NCBI RefSeq assembly: GCF_019749375.1
Contig: NZ_JACWFE010000024.1
Location: 1 to 64,000 of the forward strand
Source: Bacillus sp. S/N-304-OC-R1
GTDB taxonomy: Bacteria; Bacillota; Bacilli; Bacillales; Cytobacillaceae
Length of the DNA: 64,000 bases
Reading direction: 5' to 3'
A model generated the notes under the pieces. The model had not been told where the DNA came from. It did no database searches and worked only from the letters and a program-made list of their open reading frames with translations. Shown here in pieces: positions 9,235 through 17,118 of the stretch (position 1 is the stretch's first letter; each line of letters starts with the position of its first letter). Both the position numbers and the translations under genes were made by a program.

Positions 9235-9750
9235 TTAATCCTCCCACTGTATCATGCCTTTTTTTCTAAACCAATTTAAAATTTGTCTTTCGACTTTTCG
9301 ATTAAAACGTGTAAAGAAACCATCTGTCTGTGCAACTGGAACTACAAGTATTGTACGGAATCCGCTGCGGTTTCCACCTAATACATCTGTCAATAGCTGA
9401 TCACCAATGACGACCGTTTCCTCTTTCTTTAGCCCCATTTCTGATAAAGCACGTTTAAAAGCCCGTCCTAAAGGTTTTCTTGCTAAAGGAATGAACGGAA
9501 TATCTAAAGGCTCCGAAAATGCTCTCACTCGGCTATCGTTATTATTCGAAACAATTGTGATCTTAACATTGCTGTTCTTCATTTCTTCAAACCATTTAAT
9601 TAATTTCGGTGTTGCGTTTGGACGATCCCATTCAACAAGAGTATTATCTAAATCAGTTATAATCCCTTTTATGCCATTTTCCTTTAATTTTTCTGGTGTA
9701 ATTTCAAATATACTTTTTGCATGCTGATCCGGTAGAAATTTCTTTAACAC
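9235..9750 (-). CDS. yqeG: HAD-family phosphatase YqeG
   Basis: A HAD hydrolase of subfamily IIIA, about 171 residues, first gene of the yqeG-yqeM operon. The nucleophile motif is DLDNT at 33-37, followed by IVSNN and IGDQLLTD. The substrate is not known from sequence. I use the GTG at 9750 (protein starts MLKKFLPD, like B. subtilis YqeG) because AGAGGTG lies nine bases upstream; an in-frame GTG four codons earlier (9762) overlaps that site. Confidence 0.93.
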   Translation of the reverse strand: MLKKFLPDQHAKSIFEITPEKLKENGIKGIITDLDNTLVEWDRPNATPKLIKWFEEMKNSNVKITIVSNNNDSRVRAFSEPLDIPFIPLARKPLGRAFKRALSEMGLKKEETVVIGDQLLTDVLGGNRSGFRTILVVPVAQTDGFFTRFNRKVERQILNWFRKKGMIQWED

Positions 9751-9927
9751 GTTTAATAACACCTCTATTAACTTCTTCTTAATTAATGAATGACATTGAA
9801 AATTGCTATTTTTATGTATAACTCCATTAATCCGTTCTCATCATAACTAATTTTATGTTCTCTTTCAAACCTAGGCCATTTTGAGTAATTTGAAATATTT
9901 TTCGACAAAAATTCTCACAAGAAATTC

Positions 9928-10026
9928 TGTGGATAACTTTATACACATTAATCACAGCATTTTATCTACCTATACTTCCTTTATTAACAACTTAACCACA
10001 GGTTATCCACTAGATATTGTGGATAA
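9928..10026. promoter_or_regulatory. DnaA-box cluster upstream of sda
   Basis: Three perfect TTATNCACA boxes occur at 9928-9936 (reverse), 9939-9947 (forward) and 10018-10026 (reverse), with one-mismatch boxes at 9992-10000 and 10003-10011. In B. subtilis DnaA activates sda from boxes in its promoter, linking replication status to sporulation onset. The rest of the 9751-10145 gap holds the likely sda promoter and no ORF. Confidence 0.85.
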
Positions 10027-10034
10027 CAGAACGG

Positions 10035-10063
10035 TTGTTCTAATGGAAAAAGTTTGCTAGAGT
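10035..10063 (+). promoter_or_regulatory. Candidate sda promoter
   Basis: TTGTTC at 10035-10040 and TAGAGT at 10058-10063 are separated by 17 bases, immediately downstream of the DnaA boxes. The elements are imperfect; A/T-rich alternatives exist between 10070 and 10110. Confidence 0.4.
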
Positions 10064-10145
10064 TAGGTTACAACATTAAATCTTACATTATATGTATAAA
10101 AAAGCTGAATAGAACTATTTATTTTATTAATGGAGGTGAATGGAC

Positions 10146-10286
10146 ATGCGAAAGCTGTCAGACGAATTATTAATTGAATCGTATTATAAAGCAATTGAGC
10201 TAAAATTAAGCCATGACTTTATCAACTTAATTAAAACAGAAATTCACCGACGTTCATTATCTCATAAATTAAAGATGTCATCCTAA
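10146..10286 (+). CDS. sda: Sporulation checkpoint protein Sda
   Basis: A 46-residue protein starting [16 protein letters not shown]. Sda inhibits the sporulation histidine kinase KinA when DNA replication is perturbed. The two-helix hairpin pattern ([15 protein letters not shown], then [12 protein letters not shown]) matches Sda. GGAGGTG lies just upstream of the ATG. The upstream DnaA boxes fit DnaA-controlled expression. The gene is divergent from yqeG, as in B. subtilis. Confidence 0.96.
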   Translation: MRKLSDELLIESYYKAIELKLSHDFINLIKTEIHRRSLSHKLKMSS

Positions 10287-10398
10287 ATTAATCTTGAATA
10301 GGGGGGACATTCCAACAACAAGATACTTCTTAGTCATGATCCTGCAGCATTACAGCGTCCTCCCAGCAAGAATTTTTTCTCTACTAAGACTATTCTTC

Positions 10399-11187
10399 TC
10401 ACTTCATTTGTTTAAAAAAGCCAATTCTCTCTCCTACCTTTATGTCGTATGGAGTTTTAATTGTTGATAGCGGAGAAAAACTATTCTTCTCAAATAACAG
10501 TACTACTGTTGACCCAAATGAGAAATACGCCATTTCATCCCCTTTAATTAATCGATCACCTTCATGAATAACTTCTATTGAGTTAACAAACATTGCACCA
10601 ACCTTCACAATTGAAAGGGTACCACATTCATGCTCAACCTCTGTTATTATACGATAGTTTTTTGATAGTGCGCTCTTTCCGTATTTTAATCCATATTTAT
10701 TTACAGGATAAGATTTTGTTCCTAATATCCATTGGTCAATAACATGTCCTGTAACTGGGCTGTGAATACGATGGTAATGACTAGGACTTAAATAGAATAT
10801 CATATAGTACCCGTCTGTATACTTATCTAACTTCTCATTCTTGCCAAGCATTTCGCTAATTGAGTAGTTCTTTCCTTTTACAGTAATAATATGCCCAGGC
10901 TGTATCTTTCCTATATCTTCAATGACTGCATCAACTGGACTAGTTGCAGCTTGAGCATCTTGATCGATTATTCGCATCCCTTTTTTAAGTGATCTTGTAA
11001 AGAATTCATGTAGAGTTGGATATTCTTCTAGTTTTTTCTCCATTTCATCCTGATTAATATGATATGCATTACAAAATGATGAGACAAAATTCTTACTAGC
11101 TTTAGATCGAGCAAATCTTTTTAATAAGCTTGATGTGATTTTTCCATTTGTTAGCTCTATTAACAGACGATAGATTGTTTGTTTCAC
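10399..11187 (-). CDS. psd: Phosphatidylserine decarboxylase proenzyme
   Basis: Psd converts phosphatidylserine to phosphatidylethanolamine at the membrane and uses a pyruvoyl group made by self-cleavage. The 262-residue protein has the cleavage motif FGST near the C-terminus, the LSPSHYHRIHSPVTG histidine motif and SPVDAVIED holding the catalytic aspartate region. It is divergent from pssA, the enzyme of the preceding step. Confidence 0.95.
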   Translation of the reverse strand: MKQTIYRLLIELTNGKITSSLLKRFARSKASKNFVSSFCNAYHINQDEMEKKLEEYPTLHEFFTRSLKKGMRIIDQDAQAATSPVDAVIEDIGKIQPGHIITVKGKNYSISEMLGKNEKLDKYTDGYYMIFYLSPSHYHRIHSPVTGHVIDQWILGTKSYPVNKYGLKYGKSALSKNYRIITEVEHECGTLSIVKVGAMFVNSIEVIHEGDRLIKGDEMAYFSFGSTVVLLFEKNSFSPLSTIKTPYDIKVGERIGFFKQMK

Positions 11188-11349
11188 CTTTACACCTCCA
11201 AATACTGTAAATATACCCTTTACTGAATGTAATAAAAAGTTTAGAATTAAATATTAATAATATAAGAAATTATTATGTGCTCGATAGCCCAATAGCACTA
11301 AGTTCTACAAAAATACATATTACGTATGTAACTAAAAGGAGTGTGGTAA

Positions 11350-11889
11350 ATGTTTTTATCAGATATATTTGATCAAACAATAAAAAAGTTAAAAGCACAG
11401 ACTGCAAATGTATTAACTTTAACCAATTTATCACTAGGCGGCTTTGCCCTTATTTTTGCCATAAAAGGCAATTTAAATTTAAGCTTGCTGCTAATATTTG
11501 TTGCAGCACTTGCCGACCGGTTGGATGGCATGGCAGCTAGAAAGCTTCAAATCGAATCAGAGCTTGGCAAACAATTAGATTCCATGAGTGATATTATATC
11601 ATTCGGAGTTGCCCCTGCACTATTAATATATCAAGGAATTTTATCCGACTTTGGAGCTCCAGGATCCTTCTTCACTATTTTCTACATTGGCTGCGGGGCA
11701 TTTCGTCTTGCCCGATTTAATATTAGTGAAAATAATGGCTATTTCACAGGACTCCCAATTACTGCAGCTGGCTGTCTTCTTACTCTTAGTTTCCTTGCTA
11801 TCCCTTATATTCCAGGACCAGTCTTCTTATTTATAACGATCATTCTATCCTTATTAATGGTCAGTCCTTTTAAATTGAGGAAAGTTTGA
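11350..11889 (+). CDS. pssA: CDP-diacylglycerol-serine O-phosphatidyltransferase
   Basis: PssA makes phosphatidylserine from CDP-diacylglycerol and serine. The CDP-alcohol phosphatidyltransferase motif D-G-x2-A-R-x8-G-x3-D-x3-D is complete in the stretch from DRLDGMAARK to GKQLDSMSD (about residues 56-80), and several membrane helices follow. 179 residues, typical of Bacillus PssA. AAAGGAG precedes the ATG. Divergent from psd, with which it forms a two-step pathway. Confidence 0.95.
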   Translation: MFLSDIFDQTIKKLKAQTANVLTLTNLSLGGFALIFAIKGNLNLSLLLIFVAALADRLDGMAARKLQIESELGKQLDSMSDIISFGVAPALLIYQGILSDFGAPGSFFTIFYIGCGAFRLARFNISENNGYFTGLPITAAGCLLTLSFLAIPYIPGPVFLFITIILSLLMVSPFKLRKV

Positions 11890-11906
11890 ATTTTTTCAAA
11901 AGCTAG

Positions 11907-11942
11907 ACCACACCCATTTAAATTCAGGTGTGGCCTTTTTAT
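11907..11942. terminator. Bidirectional terminator, pssA/pepF
   Basis: Stem CCACACC/GGTGTGG with a run of five T on the plus strand and A-rich flank on the other side, between convergent genes. Confidence 0.8.
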
Positions 11943-11945
11943 TTA

Positions 11946-13739
11946 TTATTTAGTTAACTCAAGAAACTCATTAATATCATTCACACATAATTGAACTGCT
12001 TTTTCCCAAAAATCATGTTTTGTTAAATCTTCATTCAAGTGCTTCTTAGCTAAATCTTCTACTGTCATGGATGCGGTGTCCTTTAGTAAAGCAATATACT
12101 TTTCTTCATAGCTCTTTCCTTCCTCAAGTGCACGTGCATAAATACCAAGTGAGAAGAGGAAACCAAATGTATATGGGAAATTATAAAATGGAACACCTGT
12201 AATATAAAAATGAAGCTTCGACGCCCAAAATGTTGGATGGTATTCTCCCAATGCTTCCCCATAAGCTTCTTTTTGAGCCTCTTCCATCAATAGGTTTAAC
12301 CTTTCTTTGCTTACTAATCCGCTCTTGCGCTCTTCATAGAAGCGAGTTTCAAATAAGAATCGCGCATGGATATTCATTAATAATGCAACTGTTCTTTGTA
12401 TTTTATCCTCAAGCAGCGCAATTTTTTCTTGCTCAGACTTCGCATTTTTAACAGATGCATCAGAAACGATCATTTCAGCAAGGGTGGATGCGGTTTCTGC
12501 TACATTCATTGCATAATTTCGATTCAATAGATGCAGATCCCTCATTGCATACGTATGAAAGCCATGGCCAAGTTCATGCGCCAATGTTGAGACATTAGAT
12601 GGTGTTCCCGAATACGTCATAAAAATTCTTGATTGACTGCTTTCAGGAAAATACGTATGGAAGCCTCCAGGTGATTTTCCTGGTCTGTCTTCTGCTTCAA
12701 TCCACTTGTCTTCAAACGCCATTCTTGCAAAATCTGTCATCTTTTCACCGAAATGCGAAAAGTTTTCTAATATAAATTCTGCTCCTTCTTGATAGGAAAG
12801 TTTTGTTTCAGTTTTAGTAAGTGGAGCATCTAAGTCATACCAAGTTAACTTTTCAACTCCAAGCAGCTCAGCCTTCCTATTAAGGAATTTCACTAGAGGC
12901 CCCTTATTATTTGAAATAACCTCCCACATGGCATCGAGTGTTTCCTTGCTCATGCGATTGATGGCTAAAGGCTCCTTAAGAACGTCATCCCATCCACGCT
13001 GCTTATAAACATTTAATCTAAACCCTGCTAAATGGTTTAACACTCTTGATAAATATTCGGATTGATCCTGCCATGCCTCTTCCCATTTATTAAAAATGGC
13101 TTTTCGCACTTCTCTATCGGGATTAGAAAATTTATTAGCAGCCTGCCCTACAGATAAAAGTTTTTCTTCTCCATCTTCTTGAAAAGGAATTTTAATTTTT
13201 CCGACAATCAGATCATAAAATTGGCTCCAGCTATGGTAACCATCTACTCCTAAGGCATTGATCAGACTTTCTTCTTCTTTAGATAATTTTTCAGCAGCTG
13301 CTTCACGGCGCTCAGTTAGTACAAATGACAATTCACAAAGACCCTTTTCCTTCACCATTTCCACCCAAACAGCGCTATCATAGCTTGTCAGTTTCTCATC
13401 AAAAACCGTTAATGCATTTTGGAAGCTCGCACTTAACTGTGTAATTTTTGCCCGATGTTCAGAGGCTTTCTGATCACTTGTATTTTGGGCCTGTAAACAG
13501 CTGACAAATGCTGCAGCCTCACGCATTTTTTTTGTTGCAATTTGAAAATGTTCAATTAATGAAGTGAGTGTTGTACTATCTGAAATCGTATTTGTTGTTT
13601 CCCAATTATGTACTTTTGAGCTAAATTCATTTATTTTTTCTTCAGTATTTTGTAAATGGCTAATAAAAGCTTCAGAAGAACTTCCACCCTCAAAAAAGAC
13701 ATCTAAGTCCCAGTTAACTGAATAAGTTGTTGTCGTCAT
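11946..13739 (-). CDS. pepF: M3-family oligoendopeptidase F
   Basis: A 597-residue zinc metallopeptidase that cuts short peptides in the cytoplasm. The HEXXH motif occurs as HELGHGFH near residue 390, with the third zinc ligand in the NVAETAS segment about 25 residues later. Length matches PepF/M3B clade 3. The protein starts MTTTTYSVNWDLD with GGGGAAG upstream. Stands alone; ends at a shared terminator with pssA. Confidence 0.95.
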   Translation of the reverse strand: MTTTTYSVNWDLDVFFEGGSSSEAFISHLQNTEEKINEFSSKVHNWETTNTISDSTTLTSLIEHFQIATKKMREAAAFVSCLQAQNTSDQKASEHRAKITQLSASFQNALTVFDEKLTSYDSAVWVEMVKEKGLCELSFVLTERREAAAEKLSKEEESLINALGVDGYHSWSQFYDLIVGKIKIPFQEDGEEKLLSVGQAANKFSNPDREVRKAIFNKWEEAWQDQSEYLSRVLNHLAGFRLNVYKQRGWDDVLKEPLAINRMSKETLDAMWEVISNNKGPLVKFLNRKAELLGVEKLTWYDLDAPLTKTETKLSYQEGAEFILENFSHFGEKMTDFARMAFEDKWIEAEDRPGKSPGGFHTYFPESSQSRIFMTYSGTPSNVSTLAHELGHGFHTYAMRDLHLLNRNYAMNVAETASTLAEMIVSDASVKNAKSEQEKIALLEDKIQRTVALLMNIHARFLFETRFYEERKSGLVSKERLNLLMEEAQKEAYGEALGEYHPTFWASKLHFYITGVPFYNFPYTFGFLFSLGIYARALEEGKSYEEKYIALLKDTASMTVEDLAKKHLNEDLTKHDFWEKAVQLCVNDINEFLELTK

Positions 13740-13820
13740 CCATCTTCCCCCTTTTTAAATACTACAATAATAGTATAGGTTAACTTTTCAAAAATTTCTA
13801 TTAATTAGGTTGTGCAAATA

Positions 13821-13850
13821 TAAAAAACAAGGATAGCCGAATGACTATCC
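13821..13850 (-). terminator. Terminator of the YjcZ-like small gene
   Basis: Minus-strand hairpin GGATAG/CTATCC followed by TTGTTTTTT, just after the 13872-14015 gene and before pepF. Confidence 0.75.
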
Positions 13851-13871
13851 TCATACTTGATCGAATTTAAA

Positions 13872-14015
13872 TTATCTAGCGCAATAAAACAAGCCTCCAA
13901 AAACTAATAGCAAGATTAGGAGAACAACTGCTAACGCTAGCCAAAACCCGCCCCCGCCATAGTATGGGACAGGAGGTGGAGGATAAGCATAAATATATGG
14001 GTATCCAAATGGCAC
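13872..14015 (-). CDS. Small YjcZ-like membrane protein
   Basis: A 47-residue protein too short for routine calling. The N-terminal half is rich in Tyr and Pro (PYIYAYPPPPVPYYGGGG) and the C-terminal half is one hydrophobic helix (LALAVVLLILLLVFGG) ending FYCAR. This Tyr/Gly-then-helix plan resembles YjcZ-type sporulation proteins. I choose the GTG at 14015, eleven bases after AAAGGAGG; an ATG at 14039 has no such site before it. A terminator follows. Function unknown. Confidence 0.65.
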   Translation of the reverse strand: MPFGYPYIYAYPPPPVPYYGGGGFWLALAVVLLILLLVFGGLFYCAR

Positions 14016-14238
14016 TTTTCGTCCTGCCTCCTTTTTCATATCCTATTTTAAAATATGAATTTTAGTAAAAAAGCGTATAGGCATTAGTTTATCAATAAAA
14101 AAATGAATAAAAAAACGCAAATATACTATCAAAGAAGACAATTTTTTTATTTCGGTTCAATTCCTTTGCTTCTCCATTAATATATCCGTTAATATGGGAA
14201 GGGATTATTTCATAATTATTAGCAGTTGGAGTGATAAC

Positions 14239-15213
14239 ATGGTGTTTTCAATGTGGCATAAGAAGCTTCTTTCTATTTTAGCAATTATTTTTTTATTAGC
14301 ATTATTTGGATGTTCAACCCACGAGCAAAAAGAAACGAAACGGACTGAAATCAATGAGAAGCATGCTGATCCGAGCTTTGAAATTAAAAAAGCAGAGCCT
14401 CAGCGGCTAGAAAACATTTTTGGAATTGGCTACCCTGGCAATGATGAAGGTCTCTATATTGCTTCTCAAAATGGCATTAAAATATTTTCAAATGGCAGCT
14501 GGTTAGAAGGAACCACCCAAAAACATGAATATATGGGATTTCAGACAACTTTGGATGGTTTTATTGCTAGCGGTCACCCTGAAAAGGATTCAAAATTACA
14601 GGATCCATTAGGTATAGTAAAAAGTATTGATAAAGGAGCTTCACTTGAACAATTAGCTTTCTATGGAGAAAGTAACTTTTATTTTTTATCTTCAAGTTAC
14701 AACGGTAAAACGATGTATATAATCAATCAAGAAAAGAATTCAAAGCTAAAGCTCGGAGTCTATATGTCGGAAGACGAGGGAAAATCATGGGAAAAGGTAA
14801 TGCTTAAAGGGCTCGATTCAAATACACTTGGAATGATTGCGGTTCACCCTGAAAATAACATAATGGCTATGTCTACCAGAGAAGGTATTTACTATTCTGA
14901 AGATAAAGGACAAAATATAAAGAAAATCACGAATCCAATTATGACAACAGCTTTAGCTTTCTCAGAGGATTCCCTTTACTATTCATCAGCGGAAAATAAT
15001 AAGGTTCTTTTCTATAAAATGGATCTTCAATCTTTTAACGTTAATTCAGTTAATATTCCTTTTTTGAGCTATGATAATCCGATAACCTATATAGCTGTAA
15101 ATAATAAAGATCAGAACAAACTATCTTTTGCCACTTATTTAAATGATGTATACGAATCTGCTGATGGTGGACAAACTTGGAAATTGGTCTTGAAGAACGG
15201 AAGAATAGAATAA
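14239..15213 (+). CDS. Lipoprotein with BNR/sialidase-like repeats
   Basis: A secreted, lipid-anchored protein of about 324 residues. A signal peptide with lipobox LFGC (cysteine near residue 25) is followed by a predicted beta-propeller carrying Asp-box motifs: EDEGKSWEKV, SEDKGQNIK and ADGGQTWKLV. This matches the F510_1955-type family named as glycosylhydrolase, though hydrolase activity is not shown by the sequence. The ATG at 14239 has GGAGTG six bases upstream; the 14194 ATG lacks a good site. Ends at a shared terminator with sigK. Confidence 0.8.
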   Translation: MVFSMWHKKLLSILAIIFLLALFGCSTHEQKETKRTEINEKHADPSFEIKKAEPQRLENIFGIGYPGNDEGLYIASQNGIKIFSNGSWLEGTTQKHEYMGFQTTLDGFIASGHPEKDSKLQDPLGIVKSIDKGASLEQLAFYGESNFYFLSSSYNGKTMYIINQEKNSKLKLGVYMSEDEGKSWEKVMLKGLDSNTLGMIAVHPENNIMAMSTREGIYYSEDKGQNIKKITNPIMTTALAFSEDSLYYSSAENNKVLFYKMDLQSFNVNSVNIPFLSYDNPITYIAVNNKDQNKLSFATYLNDVYESADGGQTWKLVLKNGRIE

Positions 15214-15262
15214 TAAAAAAAGCACAATCACAGCAAATATTTGCTAGGATTGTGCTTTTTCT
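15214..15262. terminator. Bidirectional terminator, lipoprotein/sigK
   Basis: Stem AGCACAATC/GATTGTGCT with an inner AGCAAATATTTGCT palindrome, A-run on the left and T-run on the right. Confidence 0.85.
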
Positions 15263-15265
15263 CTT

Positions 15266-15988
15266 TTAACTATTTTTTCGTTTTTCCTTCTCTTTTTCTG
15301 CACGGTAGAACTCATGAAACATTTTCATTAAAGCACGTTTTTCAATTCTGGAAACATAGCTTCTTGAAATCCCTAATTCCTTTGCAATCTCTCTCTGTGT
15401 TTTTTCTTTTTGAAGATCTAAGCCAAATCGTCCAACAATGACTTCCTTCTCACGTTCATCTAATACTCCAATATATTCCTTCACCTTTTCCAGCTCCATA
15501 TTAAGCTGAATCGTATTGATAACATCCTCTGAGTCTGATTTTAAGACATCAATCAGTGATATCTCATTCCCTTCTTTATCCTGACCAATTGGATCGTGAA
15601 GAGAGACATCTTTTTTCGTCTTTTTTAATGCACGCAAATGCATGAGAATTTCATTCTCAATACATCTTGCTGCATAAGTAGCAAGCTTTGTTCCTTTCCC
15701 TTCTGAGTAGCTCTCGATCGCTTTAATTAAGCCAATCGTTCCTATTGAGATAAGATCCTCTGAATCTTCTCCCGTATTTTCGAATTTTTTTACTATATGA
15801 GCCACAAGCCTTAAGTTATGCTCAATCAGCATATTGCGAGCATGTGTGTCGCCAGCAGCCATCAACCGCAAATACTTTTTTTCATCAGCAGCCGATAGCG
15901 GTTGAGGAAAAGCATTGTTTTTAACATAAGAAACAAGAAACACAATTTCTTTCACTAAGTAGCCAAGTGCAGTTAAGATTCCAGACAT
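15266..15988 (-). CDS. sigK: RNA polymerase sporulation sigma factor SigK
   Basis: Mother-cell sigma factor of late sporulation, 240 residues. The first 20 residues ([20 protein letters not shown]) form a hydrophobic pro-sequence before YVKNN, the processing point known for B. subtilis pro-sigma-K (SpoIVFB). Regions 2 and 4 are complete (LAHIV-like segment, [28 protein letters not shown]). The reading frame is continuous, with no skin-type element. The ATG at 15988 has GGGGGTGG upstream; a TTG further up is not used. Confidence 0.96.
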   Translation of the reverse strand: MSGILTALGYLVKEIVFLVSYVKNNAFPQPLSAADEKKYLRLMAAGDTHARNMLIEHNLRLVAHIVKKFENTGEDSEDLISIGTIGLIKAIESYSEGKGTKLATYAARCIENEILMHLRALKKTKKDVSLHDPIGQDKEGNEISLIDVLKSDSEDVINTIQLNMELEKVKEYIGVLDEREKEVIVGRFGLDLQKEKTQREIAKELGISRSYVSRIEKRALMKMFHEFYRAEKEKEKRKNS

Positions 15989-16208
15989 TCTTTCCACCCC
16001 CGCTTTCAAACACTTTAGCCTTAACTAATTCCTATGTCTAAAAGGAGTTGTTTTTGTCTGTCCAATTTATTTATTTTCTTAGGAAATATTTCCTTCATTT
16101 AATTTGTTCATTTATTTAATTTACGAATTATAATTAGCCGTTAAAATAATAGACACTGGTCTTATATGATAAAATATACATTATTCAATATGAAAGCAGG
16201 ATCGAAAT

Positions 16209-16370
16209 ATGACAGCTCAGCGTGCCATTTTATTACTAGTATTTGTCATTGTATTAGTCTCGACAGTTTCGGAAATAATTTTTAGAGGATTCTCAGGAAA
16301 GCCTTTGCTGCTCTTTCTTGCGACTACCGCAATCATTATTTTCCTATGGGTTCGACCTGAAAGAAAATAA
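16209..16370 (+). CDS. Small two-helix membrane protein
   Basis: A 53-residue ORF starting MTAQRAILLLVFVIVL and ending FLWVRPERK. Two hydrophobic helices (about 6-20 and 33-47) are joined by a short polar stretch containing FRGFSGKP. An AGCAGG site lies eight bases upstream of the ATG and a perfect terminator follows. No family is recognised; the position after sigK on the opposite strand may suggest a sporulation link, but that is a guess. Confidence 0.6.
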   Translation: MTAQRAILLLVFVIVLVSTVSEIIFRGFSGKPLLLFLATTAIIIFLWVRPERK

Positions 16371-16383
16371 TTTCATACGTATC

Positions 16384-16416
16384 AAAAAAGGATTAACCAT
16401 TCGGTTAATCCTTTTT
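16384..16416. terminator. Bidirectional terminator between two small membrane genes
   Basis: Perfect 9-bp stem GGATTAACC/GGTTAATCC, four-base loop, six A on one side and five T on the other. Confidence 0.9.
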
Positions 16417-16421
16417 ATCAC

Positions 16422-16514
16422 TTATTCAAAGCTTACTGTGTCAACGCTTACTTCAGAAAAGATAATGCAGCCAACTGTGCAGCAAATTACTGCTGCTATC
16501 ACAATCGTGAACAT
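16422..16514 (-). CDS. Putative 30-residue membrane peptide
   Basis: ORF MFTIVIAAVICCTVGCIIFSE... of 30 codons: one hydrophobic helix with three cysteines, then an acidic tail (EVSVDTVSFE). AAGGGGTG is seven bases upstream of the ATG and a strong terminator follows directly. Not recognised. It is the last of a string of tiny minus-strand ORFs that begins with yrzI, about 125 bases away from the previous one. Confidence 0.5.
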   Translation of the reverse strand: MFTIVIAAVICCTVGCIIFSEVSVDTVSFE

Positions 16515-16638
16515 GTTTTAGCACCCCTTTTAATTTCCCATTATCTAATATAAAATTTACCATATTAACACCATCAAAATTTACAATAGGTGTGAACATT
16601 CTGTTAAATAAAGTTATTTAAATAGGGTTTAAAAAATA

Positions 16639-16695
16639 TTATTGGCACTTCTTTTTCCGGAATGAAAGCGTTAGTAAAAGAACATGTAATGACAT
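16639..16695 (-). CDS. Putative 18-residue YrzI-like peptide
   Basis: ATG preceded by TTAGGAGGAATACGT, encoding MSLHVLLLTLSFRKKKCQ. The hydrophobic N-terminus followed by a basic run mirrors the start of the YrzI protein at 16814-16954 (MTLNIFFLTITIKKRK), as if a truncated paralogue. It lies 23 bases after the stop of the 19-codon ORF. Very short, so confidence rests on the ribosome binding site and the similarity. Confidence 0.45.
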   Translation of the reverse strand: MSLHVLLLTLSFRKKKCQ

Positions 16696-16718
16696 ACGTA
16701 TTCCTCCTAACTCTTTAG

Positions 16719-16778
16719 CTAGGTGGTATCATTCTCCACCCATAAAATTGCTTGCCTGCCTTGCATAAGATAAAACAT
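16719..16778 (-). CDS. Putative 19-residue peptide in yrzI cluster
   Basis: ORF MFYLMQGRQAILWVENDTT with AAAGGTGGTAATTAGG upstream of the ATG, 35 bases after the yrzI stop. Its last codons encode part of the RNA GGTGG...CCACC hairpin near 16722-16740, so it may be a leader peptide for the next ORF rather than a stable protein. No homologue recalled. Confidence 0.35.
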   Translation of the reverse strand: MFYLMQGRQAILWVENDTT

Positions 16779-16813
16779 CCTAATTACCACCTTTCTCTCC
16801 AAATTTTTTTAAA

Positions 16814-16954
16814 TTAAAATGTACGGTATAAAGTATATTGGCGATTACGATTTTCTTCATGAATCTTGTGTACCATTTCATTATGCATAATTTCTTCCAT
16901 GGTAGGTTTTCGTTTCTTAATTGTGATCGTTAAGAAAAAAATATTAAGTGTCAT
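16814..16954 (-). CDS. yrzI: YrzI family small protein
   Basis: A 46-residue protein with an N-terminal hydrophobic segment (MTLNIFFLTITIKKRK) and a charged C-terminal helix (MEEIMHNEMVHKIHEENRNR). This plan and the T-I-x-K-K-R motif match the YrzI family, sporulation-associated proteins of unknown function found after mtnN in bacilli. GAGGAGGTGAGACAAT precedes the ATG. A hairpin terminator lies upstream, so it has its own promoter or depends on read-through. Confidence 0.75.
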   Translation of the reverse strand: MTLNIFFLTITIKKRKPTMEEIMHNEMVHKIHEENRNRQYTLYRTF

Positions 16955-17023
16955 ATTGTCTCACCTCCTCAAAAGCCAGTCAATTTTGACAGGCGTGTGT
17001 TCAAGTTCCTTTAACATAGGCAC

Positions 17024-17054
17024 AAAAAAGCCGCAAAGAGATACTCCCTGCGGC
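17024..17054 (-). terminator. Second tandem terminator before yrzI
   Basis: Minus-strand stem GCCGCA/TGCGGC followed by six T. It shares the CCGCAGGGAG 5' arm with the neighbouring hairpin at 17064-17099. Confidence 0.8.
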
Positions 17055-17063
17055 ATAAGTTAC

Positions 17064-17099
17064 AAAAAGACCACAAGGAAACGATTCTCCCTGCGGCCT
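17064..17099 (-). terminator. First tandem terminator after the 26-codon ORF
   Basis: Minus-strand RNA arms GGCCGCAGGGA and TCCTTGTGGTC pair over all 11 positions only if G-U pairs are allowed, and five T follow. Because the G-U pairs exist only on this strand, transcription direction is clear. Confidence 0.8.
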
Positions 17100-17118
17100 G
17101 GACGGTTATGTTAAAAGA

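Noticed and set aside
9951-9956. Additional DnaA box TTAATCACA near 9948-9956
   Set aside because: It departs from TTATNCACA at two positions, so it was not counted.
16979-17019. 18-codon ORF starting MLKELEHTPVK that ends inside the yrzI ribosome binding site
   Set aside because: Its ATG follows TTTTTTGTGCCT with no ribosome binding site. The stop overlapping AGGAGGTGA could permit coupling, but the evidence is too thin to call a gene.
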